Assembly: GCA_003993805.1 (NCBI GenBank)
Contig: RSEF01000001.1
Coordinates: forward strand, 204,415,805-204,479,804
Length of the DNA: 64,000 bases
Direction: 5' to 3'
Source: Himantopus leucocephalus
Lineage: Eukaryota > Chordata > Aves > Charadriiformes > Recurvirostridae
Part shown: in pieces, positions 48,846 to 60,874 of the stretch
How positions within the stretch are numbered: position 1 is the stretch's first letter
Layout of the letters: each line of letters starts with the position of its first letter
The notes under the pieces: generated by a model
Database searches by the model: none
Told to the model about the DNA's origin: nothing
The model's input: the letters and a program-made list of their open reading frames with translations, nothing else
Program-made: the position numbers and the translations under genes

Positions 48846-51800
48846 GAACTTGCAGGTTTCTGTGATTTCTTCCATCCAATCCTTGTTCTCTGCCTTTAAT
48901 TCCTCTTTCATGAAACAATATCACTGTTGCAGTTTTACACTTGAGACTATCAAAACCAAGTTTTAAAGAACCATAAATGATATGTGTGCAATGCCATTCC
49001 TGTGGCATTACAAGAAAATGATTTTAGAAGAACAAACACTAGTTAAATCTAAAACCTGATATAAACTTGTACTGATTTGCTGACAAAAATGGTGTGGGAT
49101 ATGAATTAGCTTTGAAGACTGCGTGCAGTGGAGCATCAGTATTTGGCAACACGCTAGTTCTACCTACAGTACAGAAATGCTGCAGAATAGTAATCTTCAA
49201 CTTCCAAATTAAACGTGCTCTGCTTTTTATTTAGAGAAATTTGAAATAGCAGTCTGTGCTTAAACAGACTGAAAAAATAAATGACTTTAAGGTTTTAACT
49301 TTAATTATTACTTCTGGCTTCTGCCAGAAATCCATTAAGGCTACAGAATCTGAGCTGACTGTAATTCTTGTCAATTGTCTGATATTTGATGAAGCAGTTT
49401 CTCCTGTTTTTTTTTTTTTTAAATTTCAAGTATGTTTTGGTTAGTGGTTTTTTTTTTTAAACACAGGAAAACATGAGCCAACACTTCAATGTTTTATTAG
49501 AAATCACTAAGTCATCTCCAAACAGAAGTTCAGACACCCTTTATAATAGAGAACACCAATGAACAGAGAAGTTGACTGGTTAACATCTCCTTTTCACTCC
49601 CTCTCAGTTTACAAACTGCAAAGACCATTTCCTCTGAAAGGGTCACCGAAGTGTTACATAGTACCACTTTTTAAATTACTTACGGTGTTAAATAAAAGTG
49701 CAAGAATTCCCCAAAAGTAGTTGAAAGCCATACTGAGGCACAAGCCTCACTAGAGAAAAATAGATAGAAATCAATTTCTCAGAAAGTGAAGCATAAGGAA
49801 AGGAGGTAGAGCCAGTAATTTCTGGCCACCATAGCAAACAAGGAGAAATGACTTAGTTTGAGATTAGATTAAATTTCTCTTTGGATGTCAAACAACAGTT
49901 AAGCAAGGTATATCTGGGATGATGGACAGGTCATTGGCTTAAAGCCCCCGGATCCCTGTTCACAGATCACTGTCTACATGCTCATGACAAATTCCCAGAT
50001 CCAGCCTAAAAATTGAGAACTCTATTACCTTAGACTCCTAGCGTCAGCAGAGAATGATGGGTGTCTCTCTCCTCATAGTATTCAGACACCTAAAATTTGA
50101 TTTATCTTCTGATAAATCTATGTCTGACTCAACTCCTTCCTAACAGGTGTAGTGAAAAATTAGACAGAGCATGGAAGTTGGCGATAATAATCATATGTAG
50201 CCTACAGCTCACATGAATAACTCCAACTACCTGGGAAAGGCAGATCTTTGTTGAGGGAAATAAAAATGCAAAGCACTATCACTTTCTTTCCATAACTCTG
50301 GAAAAAGACTAGACAACAGCTGATACCCACTCAGGTCCCAGCAATCACAGCAGTTGTAGCTCTGTGGCAAAGAAGAAAATGAGAATGCCTATTCCAACCT
50401 GTTCCCACATTAAAAACTAGTTTTGCTGTTCTTTATGGAAGTGTAAACTGAGGATGCATTTGGTCAAAAAATTTTTCTAATCCCAAAGTTATAAAAAATC
50501 CCAGCAAATCCTGGACTAAATCCTATACTCATTACCCAGAGAAAAACAGAGTTTTGACTTTTCTGAAAGCTTTGCATTTTTTTTTTACTACCATTTTTAA
50601 GGTCATATGCACGCTGTATTTTCTAAAAGTCTAAAATAAATACATAAAAAATGATATGTTGACCACTATGATTATTTTGCTCAAAATGAAATAGTAGGTC
50701 ATTCGCTCTTTTGTAATTCAGATGCTTGATCATAAATATACCCTATGCCTCTAACTAAAAAGCTGCCATCATTTTCATTATTTTACACTATTTGTTTGGA
50801 ACTCAGAGTAAATTCAACTCTTTATCATGGCCATCAGCTGCAACTCCAAGCAATGTGCTAGACGACAAAACGTTTTGGTTTTGATTGTGTAAGATGAAAG
50901 TGTGAACATGACCCATTATACACATAAAACACATCGCAGCAGAATACGCAGATGACGATTGTCCTTCCAAAATTGAAGATGTCAGTGGACTGACACACTA
51001 ACAGCCTGCCATTGCACACAAAATCACCCCAGGGACCTGGGCAATGAAAGGGAGACCCACTGACAGACGGGTGGTACCACACTGCTCACTGTCCAACAGG
51101 ACTGACCCCTGTCTTAGCTGCAGTAGAAACCACACGAACTGCAGACACTGGGTTGCACCCGCTGTTTCACACTGTGATTTCCTAACTATGAACAAAGCAG
51201 CTGTACAGATTTTCAAGCTTCATATATGATTGATGGGATTTTTCCTTGTCCTATTGAGGAAGGGCGCTCCAATGGTGTCTGCAAATGCAGTGACAACATT
51301 CTGCTGTTGCACCTATGTCACTATGAAGATAGATGCACTTACAGCTCATTTGGTAAGGAATCAACTCCTTTAAATAGGATGCTGTTGAAAGCAAAAAGCT
51401 GGCTTTGAAACGCCTCACTTAGCAGGACATTGCCCTCTACCAAGCCATGAAAAGTATACCAAACTTCGTCTAAGCATACTTACTAGGTAATTGTGTTTTC
51501 ACTGGAGAACATGGGTTAGGATGCACCATAATGATTACTGTGAATAGAATATTTTGCTTTTTAGCTCACCTTTGATAATGACAATGCATTTCCAAATTTT
51601 AAAATCTGACAGACTGTGCAGACATGCAAAAAGCATGCCTTCCTCTAAAGTCCCAAGGGACAAAGCTAAGATTGACATGGTCATTGTGTTTAAATTTCTT
51701 TTTGTAGCCAATTAATGTTTTATAATGGGTGAAAAACTGGAGAGGAACTCCTTCTTTGTTTAGCATACGTTGCAAGCACAACTCTGTCTTGAAAACCAAA

Positions 51801-51943
51801 AACCCCACAAAGAACCAAAGGAGCACAGTTACCTAAGATCAGGAAGGGTGGAGGGGAATCTCCACCTTCTGAAGTATTTCTAGCAAAAGCAGAAAAAGAA
51901 GAAAAATGTAATAGTGGAGAGAAACAGAAAAATTAGGAACATG

Positions 51944-51995
51944 TAGGATTAGAAAGGACCTCTAAGATCATGAAGTCTAGACCTTTGCTTATCTT
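51944..51995 (-). repeat. CR1 3'-end fragment, very old
   Basis: The plus strand reads GGATTAGAAAGGACCTCTAAGATCAT, resembling the complement of the CR1 3' end (a GGTTGGAAGGGACCT...GGTCATCTAG-type block). Only about 50 bases are recognisable. Confidence 0.45.
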
Positions 51996-54749
51996 TTTCA
52001 TAAACCACTAGGTGGATCTGAAGAAAAAGTAAAAATGGACAACACAGGGTGAGTTTACATGTGTTCAAAGCACAATTATCTGGTATGATTAAGCCTAGGG
52101 CTCCTGGGGACTTTATAACAAAAAATGATCTGAGTCAGTAGAGGACTTGCACTCTCTCTAGTTGCTTTGATCAGCAACCACATAGTTATCACCCACACTT
52201 ACATTTTCAGCATTCAGCACTTCATTTAAATGACTAAAAGAGACCAACCATTCCTGCAGATTTATGCTTTCAGAAATTCTAGAAAAATGAAAGATAAGCA
52301 GAGCATTGCTTATGTTTATATTTGGAGACTTTCTTCACAGTCATAGGAGACAGAAATGAATGCCGTAGTTTCTCCATTATCTATGGAAAAGGTACTTTGA
52401 CTCTTCTGCTGAAAAGACAGAGATGGTGTTATACCACATCTTTTGCAACAAGCTACTACTTAAAGTGTAATAAACACTTCACTATTTGAACACATGAACA
52501 AGCTATGACACTATAGCTTTTATACTTTATTCCAAAGAACTTTATCTGGAGGAGTAAACAATACTTTACAAACTCTAATGGTATCAGTACTTCAAAATAA
52601 ATTTCAGATAACCCTCACAATATATGATGTAAAAAATGACTAGGCTAAAGGAAACAGGCCAAGGAGGAAAAAAAGATCAGCTACCAGGGGACATTTTCAG
52701 AAACAGATGTACTACAATAAGCCTCTCTGAATCCACATACAAATTATGGCAGTGCTAGGGAGTGAGATGTTTAACAAAAAATGATGAACTGTATATTTGT
52801 TGGCATCAAGGCAGAATGTTTAAATGCTGATTTAACTCGATTAACTCAACATAGTACTGAAGGGCCCAACCTGACAGATGCACAGCACAAGTGGTAGTTG
52901 GACCATTTGAAGTGCGTAGTCAAAGCTTTTTTCACACTGGCAGCTACTGCCCATCAACAACCCAGGGTAAGTACAGGCGCATGAGTTCATAGTCCTGAAT
53001 TTGAAGGGTAGGATGCTGACAGGAGGGAGTAACAAGTCCCTCCTGCAGATGCCCACACAGCAGTACAAAGCCAGAAACTCCTCCTAAGGCTACTGGTATC
53101 TGAGCTCCCATTGGTATGAACTTCGGAAACCCTTCATATAGTGGAATATACATTATAAGACACTGACAGGTCAATACTTTAATATTTTAATGCACCAAAA
53201 AGGAAAGCAAACATTTCTCATACATTGCAACAAAGGAAATTTCACTCTGTGATAGGAAAGGTAACAGCAGACCGTTTTGATAGATACGACCCTGAGCATG
53301 AGTGCTGAGAAAGTGAAAATCAATTTTGCTGAATTTTGCATACAATACTCTGAGAGCGGACATACAATGTGTCAGACAGCTATTTCAGCTTTTCTATACT
53401 GGAGAGATTCTGCTACATCATCAGTCATATATTATGTTTCTCTAAGAACAATTTCTTTATTAAATTGTGCAACCAAAGCAGAAACCCATAAATTTTATTT
53501 TAGCAAAGAGTTAAGTCTTCAATCACAAAACTGGCAATGCAGTTACAATCCACAAAGTCTGAAATAAGAAAGCACAATCTGGAAATAAATTTGAAGCTAA
53601 TCCCTTCTCTGAGCATCTGTTAGCTAGAAGAGCTGAGATCCAGCCTCAAAAGGTGGTCTGCTCTGGAAAGACGAGAAGATCAAAGCCCCTTTTGTCCCAA
53701 TTACACCTGATGGCTATCACAACGCTATACTCTGTGCGAGCAAAACTTCAAAGCAGTCTTAAGGGCTCTTACTGTTTTTTCTAATAAATTTAACAAAACT
53801 CATTGTGTTAGCAGTTTTGATTACCCCCGGATTTCTCCGAGAATACAAATGAAACAGTTTCATGTTACACATTATCTGCACAATCCTTTACAATGCCAGG
53901 GCCCTGCACTATGCTGATTTTTTTCCTCTACCCATCTTCCTGCTTAGGAAGTGAAGGGACCTATCCTGTCGTCTGACTTCTCCAAGCAGGGTTTCTCTAT
54001 GGTGTTTTCGAAAGCTTTATCTCAACTTCTCTATTACAGAACACATTATCTGTGTAATATTTTGAAATCCCAGAATTCAACACACACTGCTGGGTTTTTC
54101 AGCAGAGCATATATAGTTGAAGTGCCTCAATTTCCCTTTTTAGTTGCAAACATTCAAACTAACAAAAATTCAATAGTTATTTCCTGGATTGGAAAAGTAT
54201 GCAGGCTGAAATGCAAAGATTTGAATCTCAACTTACTACTTGGTTTTATTTTTTTAAAATGAAAGCAATCCAATTCCAACATAATAATCTTATAGAAAGG
54301 TACCCAGTATGTTCAAACTGAAACAGGTATTTAATTTATTAGTAGAAACCCACAGAAAGACAGCAGGTATTTTTAGACATAAAACCCCTGGAAAAGCAGT
54401 GAGACAAGAAGAAAACAGTACATGTTAAACAACAGCGTTACTTAATCAGTACTAGAAAAGCATATTGCATGAATATTCCAAATATAACTAGATGGACTAA
54501 TAATATGGCATCAGACTGAAATAGTGTTTGGTATAACAATTCACTTATCTTTAACTTATCAAAACATCCTTTTGGAAAATATTTTTTGACTATAGAAATA
54601 TTGCATCTGCTGCTAAAAAGATTCAAGTTTTTGTGGCTTACTAAACTACAAAACCTGGCAATTAATCACACTGCATATGTGATGTACTCTTTTGTAAAAC
54701 CAGGAAAAAAAAAATATTCTACTTGTCATCAACAGTAAAGTGAACCTCT

Positions 54750-54786
54750 GAACTGATTAATCAGTTCCCGCTTTCAATATTGAAAG
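54750..54786. repeat. Pair of perfect palindromes 3 bp apart
   Basis: GAACTGATTAATCAGTTC at 54750-54767 is a perfect 18-base palindrome. CTTTCAATATTGAAAG at 54771-54786 is a perfect 16-base palindrome. Three bases separate them. Both are AT-rich at the centre; the first contains TGATTAATCA, a symmetrical homeodomain-like core. A related imperfect inverted repeat (ACTGATT, two bases, AATCAGT) lies 300 bases further right near 55050. I recognise no transposon here. Confidence 0.85.
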
Positions 54787-57099
54787 TTGGCTTTCTGAAT
54801 GTTTGATAGGAAGTATTTGATTTTAATATTAAAGTGTAAACTTGACACTGCATTAGCTTGAAAAAGGAAGAGTGTTTAATTTAACGATGAGGAATACTTA
54901 TAGAAATTTAAAATCTCTACGAATCAGGAAAAAATACACTTCACCTCAGTAGAAGTTATTTCACAATTTGACATTTTGGAACAGTTTGTGAGAAGTGGAT
55001 GCAAACTTCCTATAAATGTAGCATCTCATTTTTAATGAGCCAAAAAAGGACACTGATTAAAATCAGTTTCTTTAAGTAGATTTGTGATTTAGTTCATCTT
55101 AGCAGGAGCCATCTAAAGACCAGAAGCCAACTGTGTAAGCCCACACAACTGGCTCTCTAAAGACAAATTTCCGTACAGGAAAAAACCATTGAGCTGTCTG
55201 TATAATTCACTCAAATTACTAATGGGATATTGTAGCTTCCATTATTTTCAGTACCCTACAGCAACATAGTTACTTTCAAAGGAAGTTTACTTAATCATTC
55301 TGAGTTACATGGCAAGTTAAAAACATATAAGATCCCTCTGTTAAGAGTTTTTTTGAGACATCAAAGCACATTTTTAAACATACACACTTTATTTTTGCAC
55401 AGAGGGAAAGACAACGCATGTCACAGATTGTCTCCCTTTTCTCAGAAGCATCGTTCTTCAGCACAGACCCATCAACTAGTGAACAAACTAAAACAACATT
55501 TAGTTTAGGATGATGAAGGTGTGTGAGATTTCTTTCTGTGGCTGAGACATGGAGAACTGGTTTTAATCTACAATATAAAATATCCAAAATGCATGCCTTT
55601 AACTGAGACTAACATTTATGTCTGTATCATGTTTTATTTTAAAGTAAAATTTTGTCACCGAAGTCCTTTGATCCTTCTGTTAGTAAGAGTTAAACTTCTG
55701 GGCTGATGCCTTGCATACATTTCAAGCATGTTATGACTACTGTGCTATTTAACTACACAGGGATTATGTGGGCATTATTACAGGAAGTTTGATCTTTAAA
55801 GGATAAGCAAAAATTCAATCACCTTTGTAGAATTGATTTTTAAGGTTCAGGTGGATTTCTTTTCTTTAGAAAATTTTCAACATACTGATCTTGACTTAGA
55901 TTCTCAGAAATTATTTGACAAAACAAACTAATAAAAGTTAGTCAAGATTGAGGTATAGTGAAAACTGCAGTGTAGACTTTTGTACAAAACCAAACGTTTA
56001 TGAAACAACTAAAGGGAATGCCAATGTACAAATTTGTAAAAATAAATATTTTACATTTCATCTTATAGTCACAATTACATTAGAAAATAAGTCTTTTGTT
56101 TTGTTTATGATGGAATAGCAGATGCAACACACTATTTAAAGGAATACATATTCTGATTTTACAGCCTGTTGATGGTTCAGTTTATGATACCAAGTTGTAA
56201 AAATTAGTGGAAGGAATATGAATGCTATATACATATTTCACCTTTAAGACAATGTTAGCCTAACTGTCACCTGTAGCAAAAAAAGTAAATAATAATAATA
56301 AAAAAGGACAAGTGCATTTAAATTCACCAGTAGCAAGGCTCTTCAAAAACAAGTTACTGTATAATACAGTCCCAAATTATGGGGGATTGGTTTATTGTAA
56401 ATTTTTTTTGCAACCGGCCAGTTACTCCATCCATTGCATTAACATATTGTAAGAATGATGGGATTATGTAAAAAGAACCCTTGGCCCCAGCTAGAGATTA
56501 AGTAGTCATGTCACACTCTTTCTATTCTGCCACCTTGAAAACTATTTCAAAGCCATTCTAAATCCATGCTAGAGTTGTAAATACCGAGTGCTTTCAAAAG
56601 CCATCTGCAAAAGAAAGCATGCTAGAAATAAGCCAGCTAGCTATTTTAAAAATTTCTGTGATTATTAATCTTTAGACACTCACAAAAGGCTTCAGAAAAG
56701 CTCAACTCTAACAGCTATTTACAAAGTAATTAAAAAAAAAATTAGTACTTAATCTAAAGCCATAAGCACCAATTCAATTTGATAGCTGAAAAAAGTAAAA
56801 TATCAGTTAACAATGTTCACCTGTTCTGAGTTTCATAGTTATCAGTATTTAAATCTTTATTAGAGGTTACTTCATGCCGAAACTATAAACAGCAGAATCA
56901 GTGCCCGTAATCTTGTTCAATACTGATTAATTGGAAAGCAATCCTAGAAGTAAGAGAAGCTTTGTGAGTTAACCTAAGAAACAAAAGGTAGATCTTCAGA
57001 GTTAGCAAGACAGGAATTATGCTAAAGATATTTCAAACAAGAACAGAGTATGCAACTGATGGGAAATACTTTGTATCTTACTCATAATTTTTTTCTTTG

Positions 57100-57713
57100 T
57101 CATTTCAGATTTTAATAAGATGAACCACTACACATCTTATCTCCAGCAAGGCTCAGAAAATCAGAGTTACTTTATGGTTTCCACTACAGTAGTGCATGAG
57201 TGCAACTCACGGGCAGGAGTCACCTAAGACTTACTGCCAAGCAATCATCCTCTTCTACTATCACATCTGCAAAAGCTATTTTTCACACACCCTATGGCAC
57301 AGTAATCAGTAGTCCAAACAGATTAACAGCTGTCTTTTTCTTCAAACCACACACCCCAGAAGAAACCTGCAATGTGCCATTTCTTTATGGACCACCTCAA
57401 GAATGAATTTTTACGTAACTGCACTAGAAAAATTACACTATAACCAGAACACATAAAATTACGTTCTCCATCATCTGAATCAAAACCACAAACTTCCTCA
57501 TTGATTTCTGCTGCAAAGACATCAACCTCCTCCCTTCACCAAATCACCCTCCGACACAGTCCTGCTCGAAGGTCAACTTCCTCGGCACCACAACAGATGC
57601 GCAAAACACAACACCTTGCTACCACAAGCAAAGAGCCCACAGCCCAACACACTTGCCTACATAAAACCAGCAACTTTATCACTTACGCTCCGAGTAGAGC
57701 CACTCATTACACC
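57100..57713 (-). mobile_element. Possible degraded ERVL-type internal leader
   Basis: If the adjacent LTR is a 5' LTR reading on the minus strand, the first bases leftwards from 57713 should hold the primer-binding site. They share about two-thirds of the positions with a tRNA-Leu-type site, in the expected place and orientation. Beyond that I see no gag, pol or env coding similarity, and the left boundary is a guess. The alternative is ordinary host sequence beside a solitary LTR. No open reading frame of viral character remains. Confidence 0.3.
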
Positions 57714-57839
57714 TCTCATGGTTTAACGCCAGCCAGTAACTAGGACCACGGAGCCGCTTGCCCAATGCCCCCACAGCAGGATGGGGAAGAGAATCAGAAG
57801 AGTGAAAATGAGAAAACTCGTGGGTTGAGATAAAGGCAG

Positions 57840-57845
57840 TTTAAT
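57840..57845 (-). terminator. ATTAAA polyadenylation signal in the LTR
   Basis: ATTAAA on the minus strand, about 180 bases downstream of the TATA box in the sense direction, the position expected for the R-region polyadenylation signal of this LTR type. Its function today is unproven. Confidence 0.45.
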
Positions 57846-58025
57846 AGGTAAAGCAAAAGCCGTGCTTGCAAGCAAGGCCAAACAAGAAACTTACTCAGTA
57901 CTCCCCATCAGCAGGCAGGTGCTCAGACATCTCCAGGAAAGCAGGACTCCATCACGCATAACGGTTACTTGGAAGACGACATGCTGTAACTCTGAACGTT
58001 CCCCCTTCCTTCTTCTTTCCCCAGC

Positions 58026-58033
58026 TTTATATA
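58026..58033 (-). promoter_or_regulatory. TATA box of the LTR (U3 promoter)
   Basis: TATATAAA on the minus strand, in the expected place within the LTR and preceded by a TGTGACATCATGC stretch that resembles a CRE/AP-1-type site. It is intact, so the LTR could in principle give minus-strand transcripts heading towards MICU2. Confidence 0.6.
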
Positions 58034-60852
58034 CTGAGCATGATGTCACATGGTATGGAATATTTCTTTGGTCAGTTGAGGTCAGCTGTCCCAGCTGTGT
58101 CGCCTCCCGACTTTTTGTGCCCTCCCAGTCTACTCACCAGCAGGGTGGTGTGAGGAGCAGAAAAGGCCTTGACTGTTTAGCAACCACCAAAAACCGTTAG
58201 TGCGTTATCAACAGTATTCCCACCCCAAATCCACAGCATAGCACTACACCAGCTGCTACTAAGAAAGTCAGCTCCATCCCAGTCAAAACCACAACACCCT
58301 AGCCAGCCTAAGGATAAGCTTTGCCCAACAAAAATACTCCCAGCAGGAAAAGATCTTGCCTTCGAAGAAGACACAGATACTGTCAGTAAGCTCCTGCAGT
58401 ACAGTAAGATTTCTGCCTCACGTTCTTCCTGTGAACACGTCCCTACCTGTCAAACTGCCCCATGATGGAAACCACACAGGGCAAAGCGCATCAGAGACCA
58501 ACCAACACAAACTTGGAAAAGGGTGTATAATGGAAGGTATGTTTTCCAAAACCCATTCTTATGACTTTTTCACCCTTACCTAACTCATTATTGGTAGCAA
58601 ATCTCCACTGGTTTGTGGAACGGAACAAGATCTTGCAAGAATTAACCATCCTTGCCACTGTCTCCATAATAATCACTACAAATGCCTCACAATACAGATT
58701 CATAGTTCGCATTTCCTATATGAGTACATACCAGATGCAAAAAATTATTTCAAGGAGACCATAAAATAAAACCACTAATCAATGTACAGCAGAACAAATT
58801 CATACAAATGAAAACAGAACAGGCAGTTGTCAGCAGACCATTTCTCAAAACAAAAAAAAAACTAAGCAGAACCCCTCCATTTCTGACCTTTCAGTCTTGA
58901 CCTTCAATTAAGACTTACAAAATATTTCCAGAAAGTGAGCTTGCAGACTAAAATTTATAATTTTACTATACACTAAATAGAACAATGTTGATAGCAACAC
59001 TGGTCTTACGACTCTTACAGTCCTTCACACGCTCACGGTTGTGTTAGCCATAGGTGTAACTCACTGCTTGCTTCTCTTTTCAAAGCTGGCCAATAACACT
59101 CTCCCTGTCAATATGTCCCTCTGCCCTGCAGGTACCAACCACCAAATTAAGATAATTTGTCTAACCGACATTTTAATGTTACATTCAGTGCAACTGCTCT
59201 TCATTCATCCTTCATTTTTATCAGATCTGAGGAATGCCTTGTGTGATCAAGATGTCACACGAAAAAGCGGACAAAACACAGCTATACCATCAGCTAACGC
59301 ACCTATAAGGAACTACTAATCACAGGCAAAATGTTATTTAGGAAGAAAAATGGTAAAATCCTCTCATCTCTCTGTACTTGTAACAGAAAAACTGATTGTC
59401 AATTGCGTTAACCATGTAAGACAAAAACATCACTGTAATGAAGAATCTGTATATCCCTGGCACAGAATATGGTCCTCTGCTCATGAGATGAAAGTAATCC
59501 GAAAGACAATTAAATCAGTCTACAATCAGGATGAAAATGCAACAAATGAGGCTCCCAAAAGTTTTCTTTCAGTGTAACAAGCCTAACCTACAACTTTTGC
59601 CTTAGGAACAAGACGAATCAACAACCTAATGGAGTTGGTCACAGGTCTTTAACTAGAAGGACCAAACGAAAGAGTAGGGACCAACCACAGCTAACAACAG
59701 AAGAAAGTATTTGGAGGTACAGCATTTAACAACTGGAGTCTATCTTCTTATTTTATTTGAGCATTTAGATTCTCTTATGCAAGGATTTGATCATAGCCTA
59801 AAATTGTCTTTTGTTTAAACCAGTGTACTCACACACGGAAAATACAGGTTTGTAGTGTGATGCTTCAATTAAAAAGCACTAAGCTGCCAAAACTAGAAAC
59901 AGAATGTAATTATCATAACAAAGCATTCTTGAAAGAGAAATGTGCGTTTTAATAGACTGATTACTCTTTGGAGGTATAAATCATACCCCAAAAGGCAGCA
60001 AAGACACGACCAACTAAAAGGTATTCTTAATTATATCTTAATGTGAAGTGGCCTTTGTTCATAAACACTGTTTTTACCACACAATTATTTTCGTATCAAT
60101 GATGTATTAACATTTTTGACAAAGCAGGATAGGTGGACAAGGTACAAAGTGATAAAAAGCTACATATATGACGGCTGTTCTGTAAGCAAAGGTTAAGTTG
60201 GGGAGCTTGGAAAAGTCTCAGAGTTCAAGACGCTTTGCTCAGTACTATCTGCAACGTTAGCTGTTGTCAGTGAGCAGTCTACTGCCTGCAGCCCAATTGG
60301 TGAGGTCTGTCCAATATAGGCAAAGTGGACATTTCTCCTCTGTCACTATCGAATTACCATGTCCCTCCACTCTTTTTTAGTTAAACGCTTGAGCTACTCT
60401 TTGTCTATTGTGTCTTCAAATATCATGGTATACTGATGATGCATAAATTATCTTTCTGCCACTAACCTTGACTAATTCAATCCACAGCTCAGTTCCAATC
60501 TCCAATAACCACTCTTGGATGCCTACCCATGTTCTTACAGGTGAAATGACTTAGATCCAGCTCTTTCTCTTTTTGTATGAATCCTACTCCGTACTTCATT
60601 CTTTGCACTGTTGTTATCAATCTCACTGTTCAAATTTTCAAATAAGGAGTCATCCTCTCGATCCATCTTTCATGTAATGCAACTACCTTTGCTACTTCTT
60701 TTTTTCTTTCTACATAGATATGCTTTAGAGAGGACTTCATCCTTTAACAGTCAGAGCTGCCCAACCTCCCTCCAGGAAAATGACAGGTAAGATCATGAAT
60801 TGTGCTGAATGCTTTGTTTAGTGTCACCTCCTCAACTCCTCAGCATTGGTTG

Positions 60853-60874
60853 TTTTTTTTTTTAAAAAAAAAAA
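60853..60874. repeat. T11A11 homopolymer palindrome
   Basis: Eleven T followed directly by eleven A, a perfect self-complementary 22-base stretch. It could be a stretch of intrinsically unusual DNA shape, or two opposed poly-A tails. No element is recognisable on either side. Confidence 0.9.

Larger units (their letters stand above)
57714..58296 (-). mobile_element. LTR of an avian ERVL-type endogenous retrovirus
   Basis: About 583 bp matching, from memory, a common LTR family of bird genomes. On the minus strand it starts TGTTGTGGTTTTGACTGGG at 58296, has a TATATAAA promoter box, passes a TTTATCTCAACCCACGAG block and ends near GGTTAAACCATGAGA at 57714. The terminal bases at the 57714 end have mutated from the expected CA. 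The block is more CpG-rich than its surroundings. I see no matching target-site duplication at the two ends. It is an inert fossil: no coding capacity is present. It reads in the same direction as MICU2. Confidence 0.85.

Noticed and set aside
60400..60790. Pyrimidine-rich block resembling an old LINE antisense remnant
   Set aside because: Suggestive phrases only, with no ordered blocks that I could tie to a family.
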